Positions 24,396-32,496 of a stretch of DNA of 49,293 nucleotides are shown piece after piece. The notes under the pieces were generated by a model that was given only the letters and a program-made list of their open reading frames with translations, had not been told where the DNA came from and did no database searches. This stretch comes from a virus, in the IMG/VR virus record IMGVR_UViG_3300018875_000066, positions 1 through 49,293 of that record. One strand, written 5' to 3'. The position numbers were made by a program, and so were the translations under genes. The number at the start of each line of letters is the position of its first letter. Position 1 is the stretch's first letter.

Positions 24396-25430
24396 TTATA
24401 GAAACCCCTTGCCGGCATGGTTCTTGAAGGCCTTTGCCCGGCGGTCGTAGGCCTTGAGGGTCTTCACTTCCCGGTGGCGGGTCACGTCCATGACCTTCAG
24501 GAGATCGGCTCCCGCCTCGAGGGCGGAGGTGACGAAGCCTGCTCGCAGCGAGTGGCCGGAGAAGGTTTCCGGGTCCAGGCCTGCGGCCTTGGCATGGCGC
24601 TTTACAATTTCAGCGACAGAGCCCTCACAGAGGCGATCCGGGTTTACAGATCCGCCCTTTCGGATTGACCGGAAGACCGGACCGGCCTCGATGGCGGCGG
24701 AGCGCAGCCAATCCTCCAGCGCCTCGACGGGCTTGAGCTTCGAGCCTCGCGGCACCGCGACCTGGTGGCCCTCGCCTTCCTGGTCAGTCTTCGACCTGCG
24801 GATATGGACGAGGATGCCTTCCGGCATCCGCTCCAGGTCGTTGACATCTAAGTCAACCAGCTCGGAGCGGCGGAGCGCTGCGGCGAAGCCGAGGAGGAGC
24901 AGCGCGCGATTGCGCTTGCCCTGCAGGGTGTCGGGAATCCGCCGGACCATTCTTGCGATGGCTTGAGCCGTCGCCGGATCCTTGCGGGTCACGGCGGCCC
25001 CGATACGGCGGCGAATTCCCCGGAGCACGGCTTTCACCGGCTCCGCATTGGTGGGCGGCTCCAGATCCCGCATCCGGTGCACGTAGCCGATGGCGGCTGC
25101 GCGGCGGTTGATCGTGGCGGCCTTGAGTCCCTTGTCCGCGAGCTGAGCGAGGTAGGCGGCCGCCGTCTCGACCGAGGACGGGAGGGCGGAGGCCCGCACA
25201 CTCTCGCACCAGGCATGGAAGTCGCGGAAGTCGGAGAGATACGCCCGCCGGGTGGCCTCGGCCTTCTCCGACAGGGCGTACTCCGCGGCCGACCTCAGTG
25301 CATCCGTGAGGGTCGGCGTGTGATCCGCCGGCGCGACCGGCACCGGCAGGCTCATGTTGGTTTTTTCGACCTCTTCGGAGGTGATGAAATGCTTACGTGC
25401 TAAAAGGTTGAGCCCTTCGCGATTGGTCAC
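24396..25430 (-). CDS. Tyrosine recombinase embedded between early and late genes
   Basis: A 344 aa (or 319 aa from the ATG at 25355) site-specific recombinase. The SAM-like core-binding domain is at residues about 35-140 and the catalytic domain keeps Arg187 (ALRRSEL), Lys214 (RRSKTD), His293-Leu-Arg296 (SGHSLRAGF), His319 and the nucleophile Tyr328 (LKAYDRR). It looks functional. It lies at the end of the early leftward operon and not near an attachment site, and a different integrase sits at the right border. It converges on the moron at 23716 with an eight-base gap. Confidence 0.85.
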   Translation of the reverse strand: MTNREGLNLLARKHFITSEEVEKTNMSLPVPVAPADHTPTLTDALRSAAEYALSEKAEATRRAYLSDFRDFHAWCESVRASALPSSVETAAAYLAQLADKGLKAATINRRAAAIGYVHRMRDLEPPTNAEPVKAVLRGIRRRIGAAVTRKDPATAQAIARMVRRIPDTLQGKRNRALLLLGFAAALRRSELVDLDVNDLERMPEGILVHIRRSKTDQEGEGHQVAVPRGSKLKPVEALEDWLRSAAIEAGPVFRSIRKGGSVNPDRLCEGSVAEIVKRHAKAAGLDPETFSGHSLRAGFVTSALEAGADLLKVMDVTRHREVKTLKAYDRRAKAFKNHAGKGFL

Positions 25431-25437
25431 GGGAAGG

Positions 25438-25458
25438 GTGATTATCGTGAGTAATCAC
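25438..25458. repeat. Palindrome GTGATTA-N7-TAATCAC upstream of the recombinase
   Basis: Perfect 7-bp arms (25438-25444 and 25452-25458) around a 7-base spacer, directly before the longest start of the recombinase gene at 25430. Arm and spacer geometry resembles a core site of a tyrosine recombinase, but an operator is equally possible. Confidence 0.55.
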
Positions 25459-25718
25459 GGCCTCTTCTTGGGCCGCTTCTCGAAGGGGATCACATCGCCG
25501 GCTGGCGTGATGATCGGGTTCTCCTGAACGAAGGCTCTGGCCGGCGGCGCGATGGTGATGTTGCCGGCCATGACGTTGGCCAGGTTCAGCATCCGGAGCG
25601 CCAGCTCCTCACGGGCCTCATGGAACGCATGGGGATTCCGCCGGTCGGGCGGCGGCAGACGGCGCGCCTCATCAGCGAGGTTGCGCAGCTCGGCGGCGCA
25701 TTTGTCGATGATGCCCAT
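25455..25718 (-). CDS. Small phage protein, 87 aa
   Basis: The protein is helical in its first 60 residues (DKCAAELRNLADEARRLPPPDRR, HEAREELALRMLNLANVM) with a hydrophilic tail ending PFEKRPKKRP. No family recognised. It is the last early gene before the recombinase, and its stop lies inside the palindrome at 25438-25458. It follows the terminator at 25876, so it may be transcribed from read-through or a local promoter. Confidence 0.5.
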   Translation of the reverse strand: MGIIDKCAAELRNLADEARRLPPPDRRNPHAFHEAREELALRMLNLANVMAGNITIAPPARAFVQENPIITPAGDVIPFEKRPKKRP

Positions 25719-25875
25719 GGGCGTTACATTGTGAGGGAAGCTGAAAAGGAAAGTGACGCGGGCCGGGCGCTACTCCGGCTGTATCCCCATTTCACGCGAC
25801 TCGTTGATGGTGGCCGAGATACGAAACGGTCATCTGCGTGTCTGCTTTCCACGCCGCCGCGTCATCCAATGAAAA

Positions 25876-25903
25876 GCGCCCCAAAGCCGTGAGGCCGGGG
25901 CGC
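25876..25903 (-). terminator. Terminator of the leftward replication operon
   Basis: GCGCCCC (25876-25882) pairs with GGGGCGC (25897-25903); an inner GCC/GGC pair closes the loop. The minus strand continues TTTTC. It lies behind the gene ending at 25983. Apart from this hairpin, nothing is seen in the gap 25719-25982. Confidence 0.7.
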
Positions 25904-25982
25904 AATTCAGTTGAGGCTAGTTTTCTGACGTCTCAGGTGTCAGATGTCAAGCGAGCTCATAGGTGGCGGTGAAGATGCGGCG

Positions 25983-26540
25983 CTATTTCGGAATGCGCCA
26001 GTGATCGGCCAGGGCGTCGAGACCGTCCCTGAGCCATCCGATTTCGCTCAAGCCGATGATCGGCATGTTCTGTTCGCAGCAGTCCCGGACGGTGCGGCTT
26101 TCCAGGAATCCGGCGCTGTCGAGCGCATCCCGGGCCTTGTGTAGGGTATCCGACAGTTCCCGCGACCGTTCGATGGCCGTTGGATCCTCGCTCCGGTCCA
26201 TACCCCGGCCCCGGTTTTCCACGTGGAGGGCGGCGAGGCCGGATTTCGGGGCCAGACCCGTTTCGCCCTGGTCCTTGCGCCAGAGCTCGACCAGGTTCAT
26301 CCACCGCTTGCCGGCCTCGAATTGCCGGGCTTCGATCCGGCTTCTCAGGAAGAGTCTCCCGATCTCGGTGCCCCACATGGGGTCCCGCATACCGAGGAGG
26401 GCAGCGTCCCGTAGGCGTTTCACCTCGTTCGGGCTCTTGGTGTCGAGGTCCTTCTTGGTGGCGCGGCTCAGACGCCCGTTCGGCTCGCGCTCTCCTTGCT
26501 CGCGTTTGCGCCCGAGCTTTGCCAGCTTCCTGGCCTTCAT
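25983..26540 (-). CDS. Phage protein of the early operon, unknown function
   Basis: A 185 aa basic protein. The first 35 residues are Lys/Arg-rich (KARKLAKLGRKREQGEREPNGRLSR); then VKRLRDAALLGMRDPMWGTEIGRLFLRSRI and FEAGKRWMNLVELWR look like a helical core that I have the impression recurs in alphaproteobacterial phages next to replication genes; no function is known to me. The basic N-terminus suggests nucleic acid contact. It is the last gene before the terminator at 25876. Confidence 0.6.
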   Translation of the reverse strand: MKARKLAKLGRKREQGEREPNGRLSRATKKDLDTKSPNEVKRLRDAALLGMRDPMWGTEIGRLFLRSRIEARQFEAGKRWMNLVELWRKDQGETGLAPKSGLAALHVENRGRGMDRSEDPTAIERSRELSDTLHKARDALDSAGFLESRTVRDCCEQNMPIIGLSEIGWLRDGLDALADHWRIPK

Positions 26541-26708
26541 GGGTAACCCCTACGGCTTAGGTTGTTGTTAGGAGCAAGTTCCGTGAGGAGTGGACCCACT
26601 TTCAACAGGAAAATAGAACATCATTAGAACTCTCGGACATTACTGAATTTTGTCTGTTGCCGACGAACGCGACAGTTCCGAAAGTTGGTTGCAGTGAGGG
26701 GCATGGGT

Positions 26709-27266
26709 ATGGCTTCGTGGTTAACTGGGGTTTTGATCATCGCATTGGGCTTGTGGTGGGCTCGTCGCTTCTTGAATAGAGAAGATCGGAATGCGACGCG
26801 GCACTCTGATAGTCTGCATCTATCCCCGCTTTCCCTGCCGCCCACACCCTTGAGAAGCGGCTCGCCTTCATCGGGCAAGCAAGCCGCAAGTGGTCGCTCC
26901 TATGCCTACCTCTTTGACGCTAGAACCAAGGCGTTTACGCCCATCAGCCGAGATGAGATTGAGGCTCGCCTTAGTGATATAAGAGCCAATCTGCCGAAAT
27001 GGCGCCGCCTTGAACAAAGGGCAGCAAAATCTGCTCAGGATTGGAAGCCGGACCCAAAGCTTAGAAATGAAATCCAGAAGGAGCTGCCGATCATTGAAAG
27101 GTCAGCAGGAACGGTGGAAAAGTTCCTTGACGATCTTTCTTTCGAAAACGACCGATCGCAAGAAAAATACTATAATTTTTGGGACGAGATCGTTGGAATT
27201 CAAACTGATCTGGAAATGTACTTGAAAGATCTGATCGAGGCGGAAGCTAACCCAGAAGAAGAGTAA
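26709..27266 (+). CDS. Membrane-anchored protein, moron inside the early operon
   Basis: A 185 aa protein with start MASWLTGVLIIALGLWWARRF at 26709, chosen because GAGGGG lies seven bases upstream. One N-terminal membrane segment (residues 3-19), a Ser/Pro-rich linker (residues 35-70) and a charged helical C-terminal domain (ISRDEIEARLSDIRANLPKWRRLEQ, KELPIIERSAGTVEKFL). It runs against the leftward operon and its coding sequence is AT-richer than its surroundings. No family recognised. The plan, one TM plus cytosolic helical domain, resembles that of the moron at 23716. Confidence 0.55.
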   Translation: MASWLTGVLIIALGLWWARRFLNREDRNATRHSDSLHLSPLSLPPTPLRSGSPSSGKQAASGRSYAYLFDARTKAFTPISRDEIEARLSDIRANLPKWRRLEQRAAKSAQDWKPDPKLRNEIQKELPIIERSAGTVEKFLDDLSFENDRSQEKYYNFWDEIVGIQTDLEMYLKDLIEAEANPEEE

Positions 27267-27272
27267 TCCACT

Positions 27273-27671
27273 TCACGGGCGGATGCAGGGAATTCCATCC
27301 CGGTTCAGGCATTCGGCGATGATGCGGCAGGCCTTGTGCCGCTTGCGGCGGAAGTTCTCCCGAGGCCAGCCCCGTTCCCGGCACTCCTCCCGGATGGAGC
27401 GGCCGGAGGCCCGAGCTGAGGCCCAGGCGAGGAGGAAGCGCCGCTCGTCGGAGTTCCGGGACAGGTAGCGCGCCGAGAGCGAGATCAGATCGAGTTCGGC
27501 GGGCCGGGCGGTGCGCGGCAGGGCCGGTTGCAGCAGGTTCTCCCGCGGGCTGTAGACCGGCACCCTCGGCAGTTGGCGGAAGGCCTCGATCATGCGCTCG
27601 CACACCAGCTCCGGCGTCCATTGCGGGAGGGGATCAGTGATGGGCAGCGGCGGCGCCGTTCGGCTTACCAC
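27273..27671 (-). CDS. DUF6362-like phage protein
   Basis: A 132 aa protein. A GTG at 27671 is taken as start because GGAGG lies six bases upstream and longer frames look non-coding; it overlaps the preceding gene by 38 bases. WTPELVCERMIEAFRQLPRV at the N-terminus and the C-terminal helices SIREECRERGWPRENFRRKRHKACRII resemble the DUF6362 family, whose C-terminus looks like a helix-turn-helix. Downstream of replication genes this could be a late-gene regulator; that is inference. Confidence 0.6.
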   Translation of the reverse strand: MVSRTAPPLPITDPLPQWTPELVCERMIEAFRQLPRVPVYSPRENLLQPALPRTARPAELDLISLSARYLSRNSDERRFLLAWASARASGRSIREECRERGWPRENFRRKRHKACRIIAECLNRDGIPCIRP

Positions 27672-28623
27672 GCATAGCCTCCTCGAGTGCGGCCTTCTCG
27701 GCCTGGATGATCCCCTCCGCCTCGCGCCAGACGTCATCGGGCACCGGGCATCCCGACACCCCGCGGCGAGGCCCCCAGCTGTCGGACCAGCGGCCTTCCA
27801 GGAGGTAGCCCTTGGCCCAGGCGAGATGCACGCGGCGGATCTTGGCGGGATCGTCGGCGGCCGGCGGCTGGGCATTCTCAGGCGCCGACGGCACGGCGTT
27901 CTGGTCCCGGACGGCCGGCACGATGTATTTCCAGTTCGACCAGCGCTTGCCCTGGGCTTTCAGGCTGCGCACCACCGGCAGGATGTGCCTTTCGAGGTCG
28001 TAGCCCTCGGCGATGAGCGCATGGACTGGCCCCACCACGAACAGGTTGGGGCTGGGATCGTTTTCCATCCCGGCTGCCTGGCGCAGCGCCGCCTCCAACG
28101 TTCGATCGTCGAGCGTCGGTTTTCGATCCGACGTCTCTGATAGCTCTACGCTATGCTGCGTCTTCTCTTCTCTAGTCTTCTCTTTTAGGCTTCGATTGCT
28201 TTTAAGCGCCGCTTCACCCGCATCGTTATTTTTCAATGACTTATCGGGATCGCGCTCGGCGTTTTTTGGAGAAATCTCAGACTTTCCGGAGTTTTTCCGG
28301 ACCTTTGCTGAGATTTTTCCGCCTTTTCCCGCATTTTCGCGGTTCTTTTGGACGGCTTCCAACTCCACGGCGGCACGTGCATTGGCAATCCGTCCCTCGA
28401 CCATGGTCAGCTTTCCGAGGGCGAGCAGCTCGTCGAGGTGCTTACGGAAAGTCTTGATCGACTGGTTACAGCGACCAGCGATTCCACGTTCGTTGAGCAT
28501 GATCGGCCCCTCGTTCAGATAGATGAGCTGGCAGACCACGTGATAGACCCTGTAGGCCCCGTCGCTGAGCGCTTCGGTGCCATCCATCCAGGCCGGTATG
28601 TCGTGCTTGTAGAAAGCAACCAT
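27634..28623 (-). CDS. DUF1376-type phage replication protein
   Basis: A 329 aa protein. The N-terminal domain (VAFYKHDIPAWMDGTEALSD, YRVYHVVCQLIYLNEGPI, IAGRCNQSIKTFRKHLDELLALGKL) has the winged-helix pattern of DUF1376 proteins, which act as replication initiator or helicase loader in phages. A low-complexity linker (residues about 100-165, Lys/Asn/Ser-rich, with NENAGKGG repeats) precedes a C-terminal helical domain. It ends directly next to the helicase gene and is probably its loader partner, like lambda O/P or DnaT-type proteins. Confidence 0.7.
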   Translation of the reverse strand: MVAFYKHDIPAWMDGTEALSDGAYRVYHVVCQLIYLNEGPIMLNERGIAGRCNQSIKTFRKHLDELLALGKLTMVEGRIANARAAVELEAVQKNRENAGKGGKISAKVRKNSGKSEISPKNAERDPDKSLKNNDAGEAALKSNRSLKEKTREEKTQHSVELSETSDRKPTLDDRTLEAALRQAAGMENDPSPNLFVVGPVHALIAEGYDLERHILPVVRSLKAQGKRWSNWKYIVPAVRDQNAVPSAPENAQPPAADDPAKIRRVHLAWAKGYLLEGRWSDSWGPRRGVSGCPVPDDVWREAEGIIQAEKAALEEAMRGKPNGAAAAHH

Positions 28624-28624
28624 T

Positions 28625-30085
28625 CTATGCCCCGTATCGGCTCTGGAGGTCCCGGACCGCGTTCAGGGCAGGGTTCACCCAGGCCTGCACGACCTGGTTC
28701 GAGCGCCCCGCGCGGTTCTTGTCGATGATGATTTCGAGGGCGTGCTTGGCCGCCTCGTATTCGTCGTGGGTGGCGATGTCGCCTTCCCGGTATTTGGCCG
28801 ACCGCTCGATGTAATAGGCCGGCCGGTAGAGGAACACGACTGCGTCGGAGTTCTCCTCGAACGCGCCGGCGCCGCGTACGTCGGCGAGCGAGGGCCGCTT
28901 GTCGTCGCGGCCTTCGGTGTTGCGGTTGCACTGCGCCAGCAGCAGCACCGGCACGTCGAGGCGCTTGGCCAGCGCCAGGGCGCCATCGGCGATCTCCTTC
29001 AGGCCCTCGTCCTCACGGTTGTACTTCCGTCCCGGCCGGACGATGTGCGCGTGGTCGATGACGATCGGGCCCGCCGGGATGCCCTTGCGGACATAGGCGT
29101 TCATGAGCCGCTCGCTCGAGGCGGCGATCTCCTGAATCGTCCGGCCGCCGCCGTCCTCGATCATGATGTGGAGGGCCGCGAGCTCGTGCACGGCATAGGC
29201 CACCTGCTGCGCCTCCTCCGCGGTCAGACCCTTCGGCGCCATGATGCGGGCAAAGGGAATTTTCTTGCCCTGGCGCTCGAGCCAGGACGAGGCGAGGCGC
29301 GCCATCACCTGCTCCTTGGGCATTTCGAGGGAGTGATAGATGCCCCCGAAGCCCTGGCGGGCGGAGTTGAGCACCACTTCGAGGCCCAGGATGGACTTGC
29401 CCATGCTGGTGCGGGCCGCCAGCGTGGTGAGGGACGAAGGCCGCAGGCCACCGCCGATCTCGGCATCGAAGCGGGTCAGGCCGGTGGATGCCAGCGCGGG
29501 GCGGTTCCCCTTCAGGTCGGCTTCGATCATGGCCATGAGGGCGCTTCCTGCGGCTGAGAGGGTGACCGTCTTGAGCTGCTTGTCCATCCGCAGGGCGCGC
29601 AGCTCGTCGAGCTTCTCAAAGCGCTCGTCCAGGAAGGCGCACGGGTCATAGCCCTGGCGTTGACCGATCTCGGTGCCGATGGCCTCCACATGCCGGAGGA
29701 CGTACAGATCTCGCACCATGCGGGCGTGGGTCAGAAGCGGCGCCCCGGGCATGCCGCCGATGCGGGCGAGCTCGGCGAGGTACTGGCGCACGTTCACGTC
29801 CTGGGTGATGGCCGTCTCGGCGATCTTCTTCCCCAGGCGCTGGTAGAGCTGCCCGGCGGTGGGCAGGCCATCGGCGGCGGCGATCTCGACGATGGCCGCA
29901 TAGATCAGCTGGTGCAGCTGCTCAAAGAAATATTCCGGCTGCAGGATGGTCTGGACGCGCGCGATCTCCGCCGGCACCGCCAGGAGCGCGGCCAGCACCT
30001 CCTGCTCCATGTCCGTGTTGATGGCCGGATTCCGATCGAGGCGGTCGCCTTGGCGCGGTGGGTCGAAGGGCAGGACGTTGTTCAT
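28625..30085 (-). CDS. Replicative DNA helicase, DnaB family
   Basis: A 486 aa hexameric helicase. The N-terminal domain (NTDMEQEVLAALLAVP) is followed by the RecA-like motor: STGLTRFDAEIGGGLRPSSL, Walker A AARTSMGKS (223-231), Walker B PIVIDHAHIV near 345, and LLLAQCNRNTEGRDDKRPS then ADVRGAGAFEENSDAVVFLYRP, the H3/H4 motifs of DnaB. It unwinds DNA at the phage fork. The ATG overlaps the stop of the methyltransferase gene (ATGA); one base separates it from the loader gene. Confidence 0.92.
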   Translation of the reverse strand: MNNVLPFDPPRQGDRLDRNPAINTDMEQEVLAALLAVPAEIARVQTILQPEYFFEQLHQLIYAAIVEIAAADGLPTAGQLYQRLGKKIAETAITQDVNVRQYLAELARIGGMPGAPLLTHARMVRDLYVLRHVEAIGTEIGQRQGYDPCAFLDERFEKLDELRALRMDKQLKTVTLSAAGSALMAMIEADLKGNRPALASTGLTRFDAEIGGGLRPSSLTTLAARTSMGKSILGLEVVLNSARQGFGGIYHSLEMPKEQVMARLASSWLERQGKKIPFARIMAPKGLTAEEAQQVAYAVHELAALHIMIEDGGGRTIQEIAASSERLMNAYVRKGIPAGPIVIDHAHIVRPGRKYNREDEGLKEIADGALALAKRLDVPVLLLAQCNRNTEGRDDKRPSLADVRGAGAFEENSDAVVFLYRPAYYIERSAKYREGDIATHDEYEAAKHALEIIIDKNRAGRSNQVVQAWVNPALNAVRDLQSRYGA

Positions 30086-30633
30086 GCCGCCACCTCATCG
30101 AACTTGGTGGCCTCGTTGCCCCATGTCGCCCAACCCTTGCGGGACTGACGAGCGAACAGCTCGCAGCAGAAGGCCCGTGGCGCGAATTTCTCGGCGACGC
30201 GGTAAGCCTGCTCCGGCTTCCGGGAATGCTCTCGAGCGCCGCCGCGAATGATGTTCGGGACAGAGCGTCCGTCGAACTGCGGCTTGCCGATCGTGCCGAT
30301 GAGGAAGGGCTCCGCGACCGAGCGCATGATGTAGCCAGTGCCCCATCGCTCCTTGTCCCAGGCACCGAAGGTACGGTACCTGAAGCCCCAGGCGCGCATC
30401 ACGGTTATGGCTACATCGAGTTTCGGAGCGGTGGCCCACAGCCAGAGGACGCAGTCGCCGCGGGCAAGCTCGTACACGGGAAGAGCGGCAATAGCCTCGT
30501 CGCTCATGGTTTCGTACTGAGCCATGGCGGATTTCTTCATGCCCTTTTCCGACCACAGGTCGTAGGACCAGGGCGGATCGGCCATGATGAGGCCGTAGGA
30601 GAGCGGACGCAGGTCGCCGAAAGGCCAGGTCAA
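30082..30633 (-). CDS. MT-A70 family adenine N6-methyltransferase
   Basis: A 183 aa enzyme with the catalytic DPPW motif at residues 19-22 (GLIMADPPWSYDLW), the segment GDCVLWLWATAPKLDVAI and the C-terminal GAREHSRKPEQAY and FARQSRKGWATWGNE of the MT-A70 family. The TTG start at 30633 has GGAGGG nearby and forms a TTGA overlap with the upstream gene; longer frames are not supported. It transfers a methyl group from SAM to adenine in DNA, possibly to protect the phage genome from host restriction. Confidence 0.85.
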   Translation of the reverse strand: MTWPFGDLRPLSYGLIMADPPWSYDLWSEKGMKKSAMAQYETMSDEAIAALPVYELARGDCVLWLWATAPKLDVAITVMRAWGFRYRTFGAWDKERWGTGYIMRSVAEPFLIGTIGKPQFDGRSVPNIIRGGAREHSRKPEQAYRVAEKFAPRAFCCELFARQSRKGWATWGNEATKFDEVAA

Positions 30634-30938
30634 GCCGCCCTCCCCTGCTCGCGCTCTTGCTGGCGCCGGTCGGCGATCTCCTGAGCCTTGTCCTCCATGG
30701 TGGAAAGGCACGTCTCGACCCACGCCTCATCGACCTTTACGGCCATGGCGGCGAGGCGGTTCAGCGTGTGACTGCAGGCTCTCCGGGCGCGCACGTAATC
30801 CGGGTACTTCTCGGCGAGCTTCTCATTGGTGCGGATGAAGGTCAGAAAACCCTCAAGCGCCTGCTCGTCGGTGATCTTGAGGACCTCGGCCTGGCGCCAG
30901 ATCGGCACCGATGTCGGATAGGCAGGATCGTAGGTCAT
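30630..30938 (-). CDS. Small phage protein, 102 aa
   Basis: An acidic/basic helical protein (VLKITDEQALEGFLTFIRTNEKLAEKYPDYVRA; VKVDEAWVETCLSTMEDKAQEIADRRQQE) with no recognised family. It overlaps both neighbours by four bases and is part of a chain of coupled genes from RusA to the helicase. The coupling suggests an equimolar early factor. Confidence 0.6.
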   Translation of the reverse strand: MTYDPAYPTSVPIWRQAEVLKITDEQALEGFLTFIRTNEKLAEKYPDYVRARRACSHTLNRLAAMAVKVDEAWVETCLSTMEDKAQEIADRRQQEREQGRAA

Positions 30939-31399
30939 GCCGCCTCTCCCTCAAAAAGGGTCGGCTGCACCGGGCGCGGTTGCTGGACGGCGGGTGCGCT
31001 GTCCTCCAGGCTCCGGATCTCTACCCAGAGCCCTGGGACGTCACCATAGCGCTTCCAGCAATGCCCGCTGGCCACCTGGGCGTCATCGTCCCAGGCGATC
31101 AGGTTAAGTGCGTCCTCAACGATCTTCTCGATATTCGACCGATCCGGCTTGCTGGTCTTCCACGTCGTCTCGGTCCTGCGCTTCTTCGACCAAGAGGCCG
31201 GATAGGGAAAGACAGCGAGGATCCGCAGCTCAATCGGTCCCTTGAGAGGCGGGCGTCCAGCCATGGCCTCGGACGCGTTATTCTTGATCACCGCCATGTA
31301 GGAGCGCTGCTTCTCAGGGGTGAAGTGGATGCCGGCTTTACCGAGCCGGGCGCGAGCCCACGGCACGACCTCTCCCGGCACGGTAAAGGAGATCATCAT
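30935..31399 (-). CDS. RusA-type Holliday junction resolvase
   Basis: A 154 aa protein starting MMISFTVPGEVVPWARAR at 31399 (ATGA overlap with the upstream gene). The RusA signature is in KPDRSNIEKIVEDALNLIAWDDDAQV (85-109): Asp86, Asn89 and the Asp104-106 cluster, with Lys92 further along. The second Asp of the usual D-x-D-N motif is Ser88 here, which could lower or change activity. Phage RusA enzymes resolve branched replication intermediates before packaging. The C-terminus is Pro/Gln-rich. Confidence 0.8.
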   Translation of the reverse strand: MMISFTVPGEVVPWARARLGKAGIHFTPEKQRSYMAVIKNNASEAMAGRPPLKGPIELRILAVFPYPASWSKKRRTETTWKTSKPDRSNIEKIVEDALNLIAWDDDAQVASGHCWKRYGDVPGLWVEIRSLEDSAPAVQQPRPVQPTLFEGEAA

Positions 31400-31920
31400 G
31401 CGACCGCTCCGGTCTGCTCCGGCATAGCCGGGGGATCGGGGAACACGACCGCAGGCGCATCCTCGGCGCGCTCGGCACGCGGCGGGGTCGGAGCCTTGTG
31501 AGCGGTCTGGCCGAAGCTCTTGGCAGCCTCGTCGAGCGGGAGACCTTCCGATCCCTTGGGGTGCCCCTTCCTCGCCTTGGCGTCCTCCTCGGCGGCGCGG
31601 GCGGCCGTGGCGATCCGGTCGCCGATGTCGTCGAACATGTCCTTCTGCTTGCCCCAGCCCATGAGCTCGTAGCCCATGAGGATCTGGCGCACGGTCTCGT
31701 CGCGCTTGGAATCCTCCATGTCCGCCAGCTGCAGGATGATGCCGAAGGGCTTTTTGCCGAAGCCGCTCTTGTTGCAGAAGTCGCTCACGGCCGTGGACTT
31801 GCTGCTCGAGGCGTTCTTCGCACGCACCTTTGCGCCGTTGGCCTCCCGAACGGCGTTCTGGAAGTCGACGGCGGTGGTCTTGATGGTCTTCTGCTCCTTG
31901 GCCTTCTTCTGTCTCGGCAT
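31396..31920 (-). CDS. Hypothetical early phage protein, 174 aa
   Basis: Start MPRQKKAKEQKTIKTTAVDFQ at 31920. The N-terminal 35 residues are Lys-rich; the middle is helical with GKKPFGIILQLADMEDSKRDETVRQILMGYELMGW and KDMFDDIGDRIATAARA; the C-terminus is Pro/Ala-rich. A conserved-looking core suggests a real phage protein in the replication operon, but I do not recognise it. Confidence 0.6.
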   Translation of the reverse strand: MPRQKKAKEQKTIKTTAVDFQNAVREANGAKVRAKNASSSKSTAVSDFCNKSGFGKKPFGIILQLADMEDSKRDETVRQILMGYELMGWGKQKDMFDDIGDRIATAARAAEEDAKARKGHPKGSEGLPLDEAAKSFGQTAHKAPTPPRAERAEDAPAVVFPDPPAMPEQTGAVA

Positions 31921-31922
31921 GG

Positions 31923-32255
31923 TCAGTTCTCCAGGGTGGCATGCGCCGAAGCGTGGCGCGGATTGGTTCTCAGCGGAGAGAATTCGGCAGGAGCGGCGGG
32001 CCATATCTGGCCAGTCTTCTTGCGCTTGCGCCGCAGACGGACGTGCTCGCGCACCACGTTGATCAGGTGATGCGCCTGGATCTTCACCTCGCCATAGCGG
32101 CCTATGATCCGGCGAACCCAATGCTCAGAGGCACCGACGCGCCCGGCGACAACCTTCACGGCCTGCATCATGCAGCCGCAATCGGCCTTTGCCTCCGCAA
32201 GGAGGTCCACCAGCTTCGGGCGGACGCGGTCGAAGGCGCGCTTAGGGGTCCACAT
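31923..32255 (-). CDS. Putative small helix-turn-helix protein
   Basis: A 110 aa protein from MWTPKRAFDRV at 32255, with GGGA about eight bases upstream; an ATG at 32285 would add 10 residues. VVAGRVGASEHWVRRIIGRYGE resembles a helix-turn-helix with a recognition helix, and the C-terminus is basic (HVRLRRKRKKTGQ). It overlaps the preceding small gene by 14 bases. A regulatory role in early transcription is possible. Confidence 0.55.
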   Translation of the reverse strand: MWTPKRAFDRVRPKLVDLLAEAKADCGCMMQAVKVVAGRVGASEHWVRRIIGRYGEVKIQAHHLINVVREHVRLRRKRKKTGQIWPAAPAEFSPLRTNPRHASAHATLEN

Positions 32256-32496
32256 TTTGCAGTCCCGCAAAATCAGCCGTGCCATAGCTGCCAAGGTGAG
32301 CTCCCTGCGCAACCGGCAGGGAAGAAAGCGGGCGGGCGTCATGAAGGCGCCCGCCCAGGTGCGAACGGCCCTCGTGTGGGGGCTTGCGTACCGAAGCGCC
32401 GCTCGGGGAAGGGATGGAGGAATGAGCCAGAAACCAGCCGTCGGGGCCAAGATGCTCCCGCTCGCCGCGCTCGTTTGTGCGGACGAGGCGGCTCAT
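32242..32496 (-). CDS. Small early phage protein, 84 aa
   Basis: The ATG at 32496 shares its A with the TGA of the Cro-like gene (TGATG) and has GAGGTGG upstream. The first 40 residues (SRLVRTNERGEREHLGPDGWF) look compact; the C-terminus is Arg/His/Ser-rich and of low complexity. No family recognised. The coupling supports a real gene, but the second half could be fortuitous. Confidence 0.45.
   Translation of the reverse strand: MSRLVRTNERGEREHLGPDGWFLAHSSIPSPSGASVRKPPHEGRSHLGGRLHDARPLSSLPVAQGAHLGSYGTADFAGLQNVDP

Noticed and set aside
28625-30085. Helicase as a defence-type ATPase
   Set aside because: All motifs and the neighbourhood with a DUF1376 loader-like gene are those of a phage replicative DnaB helicase.
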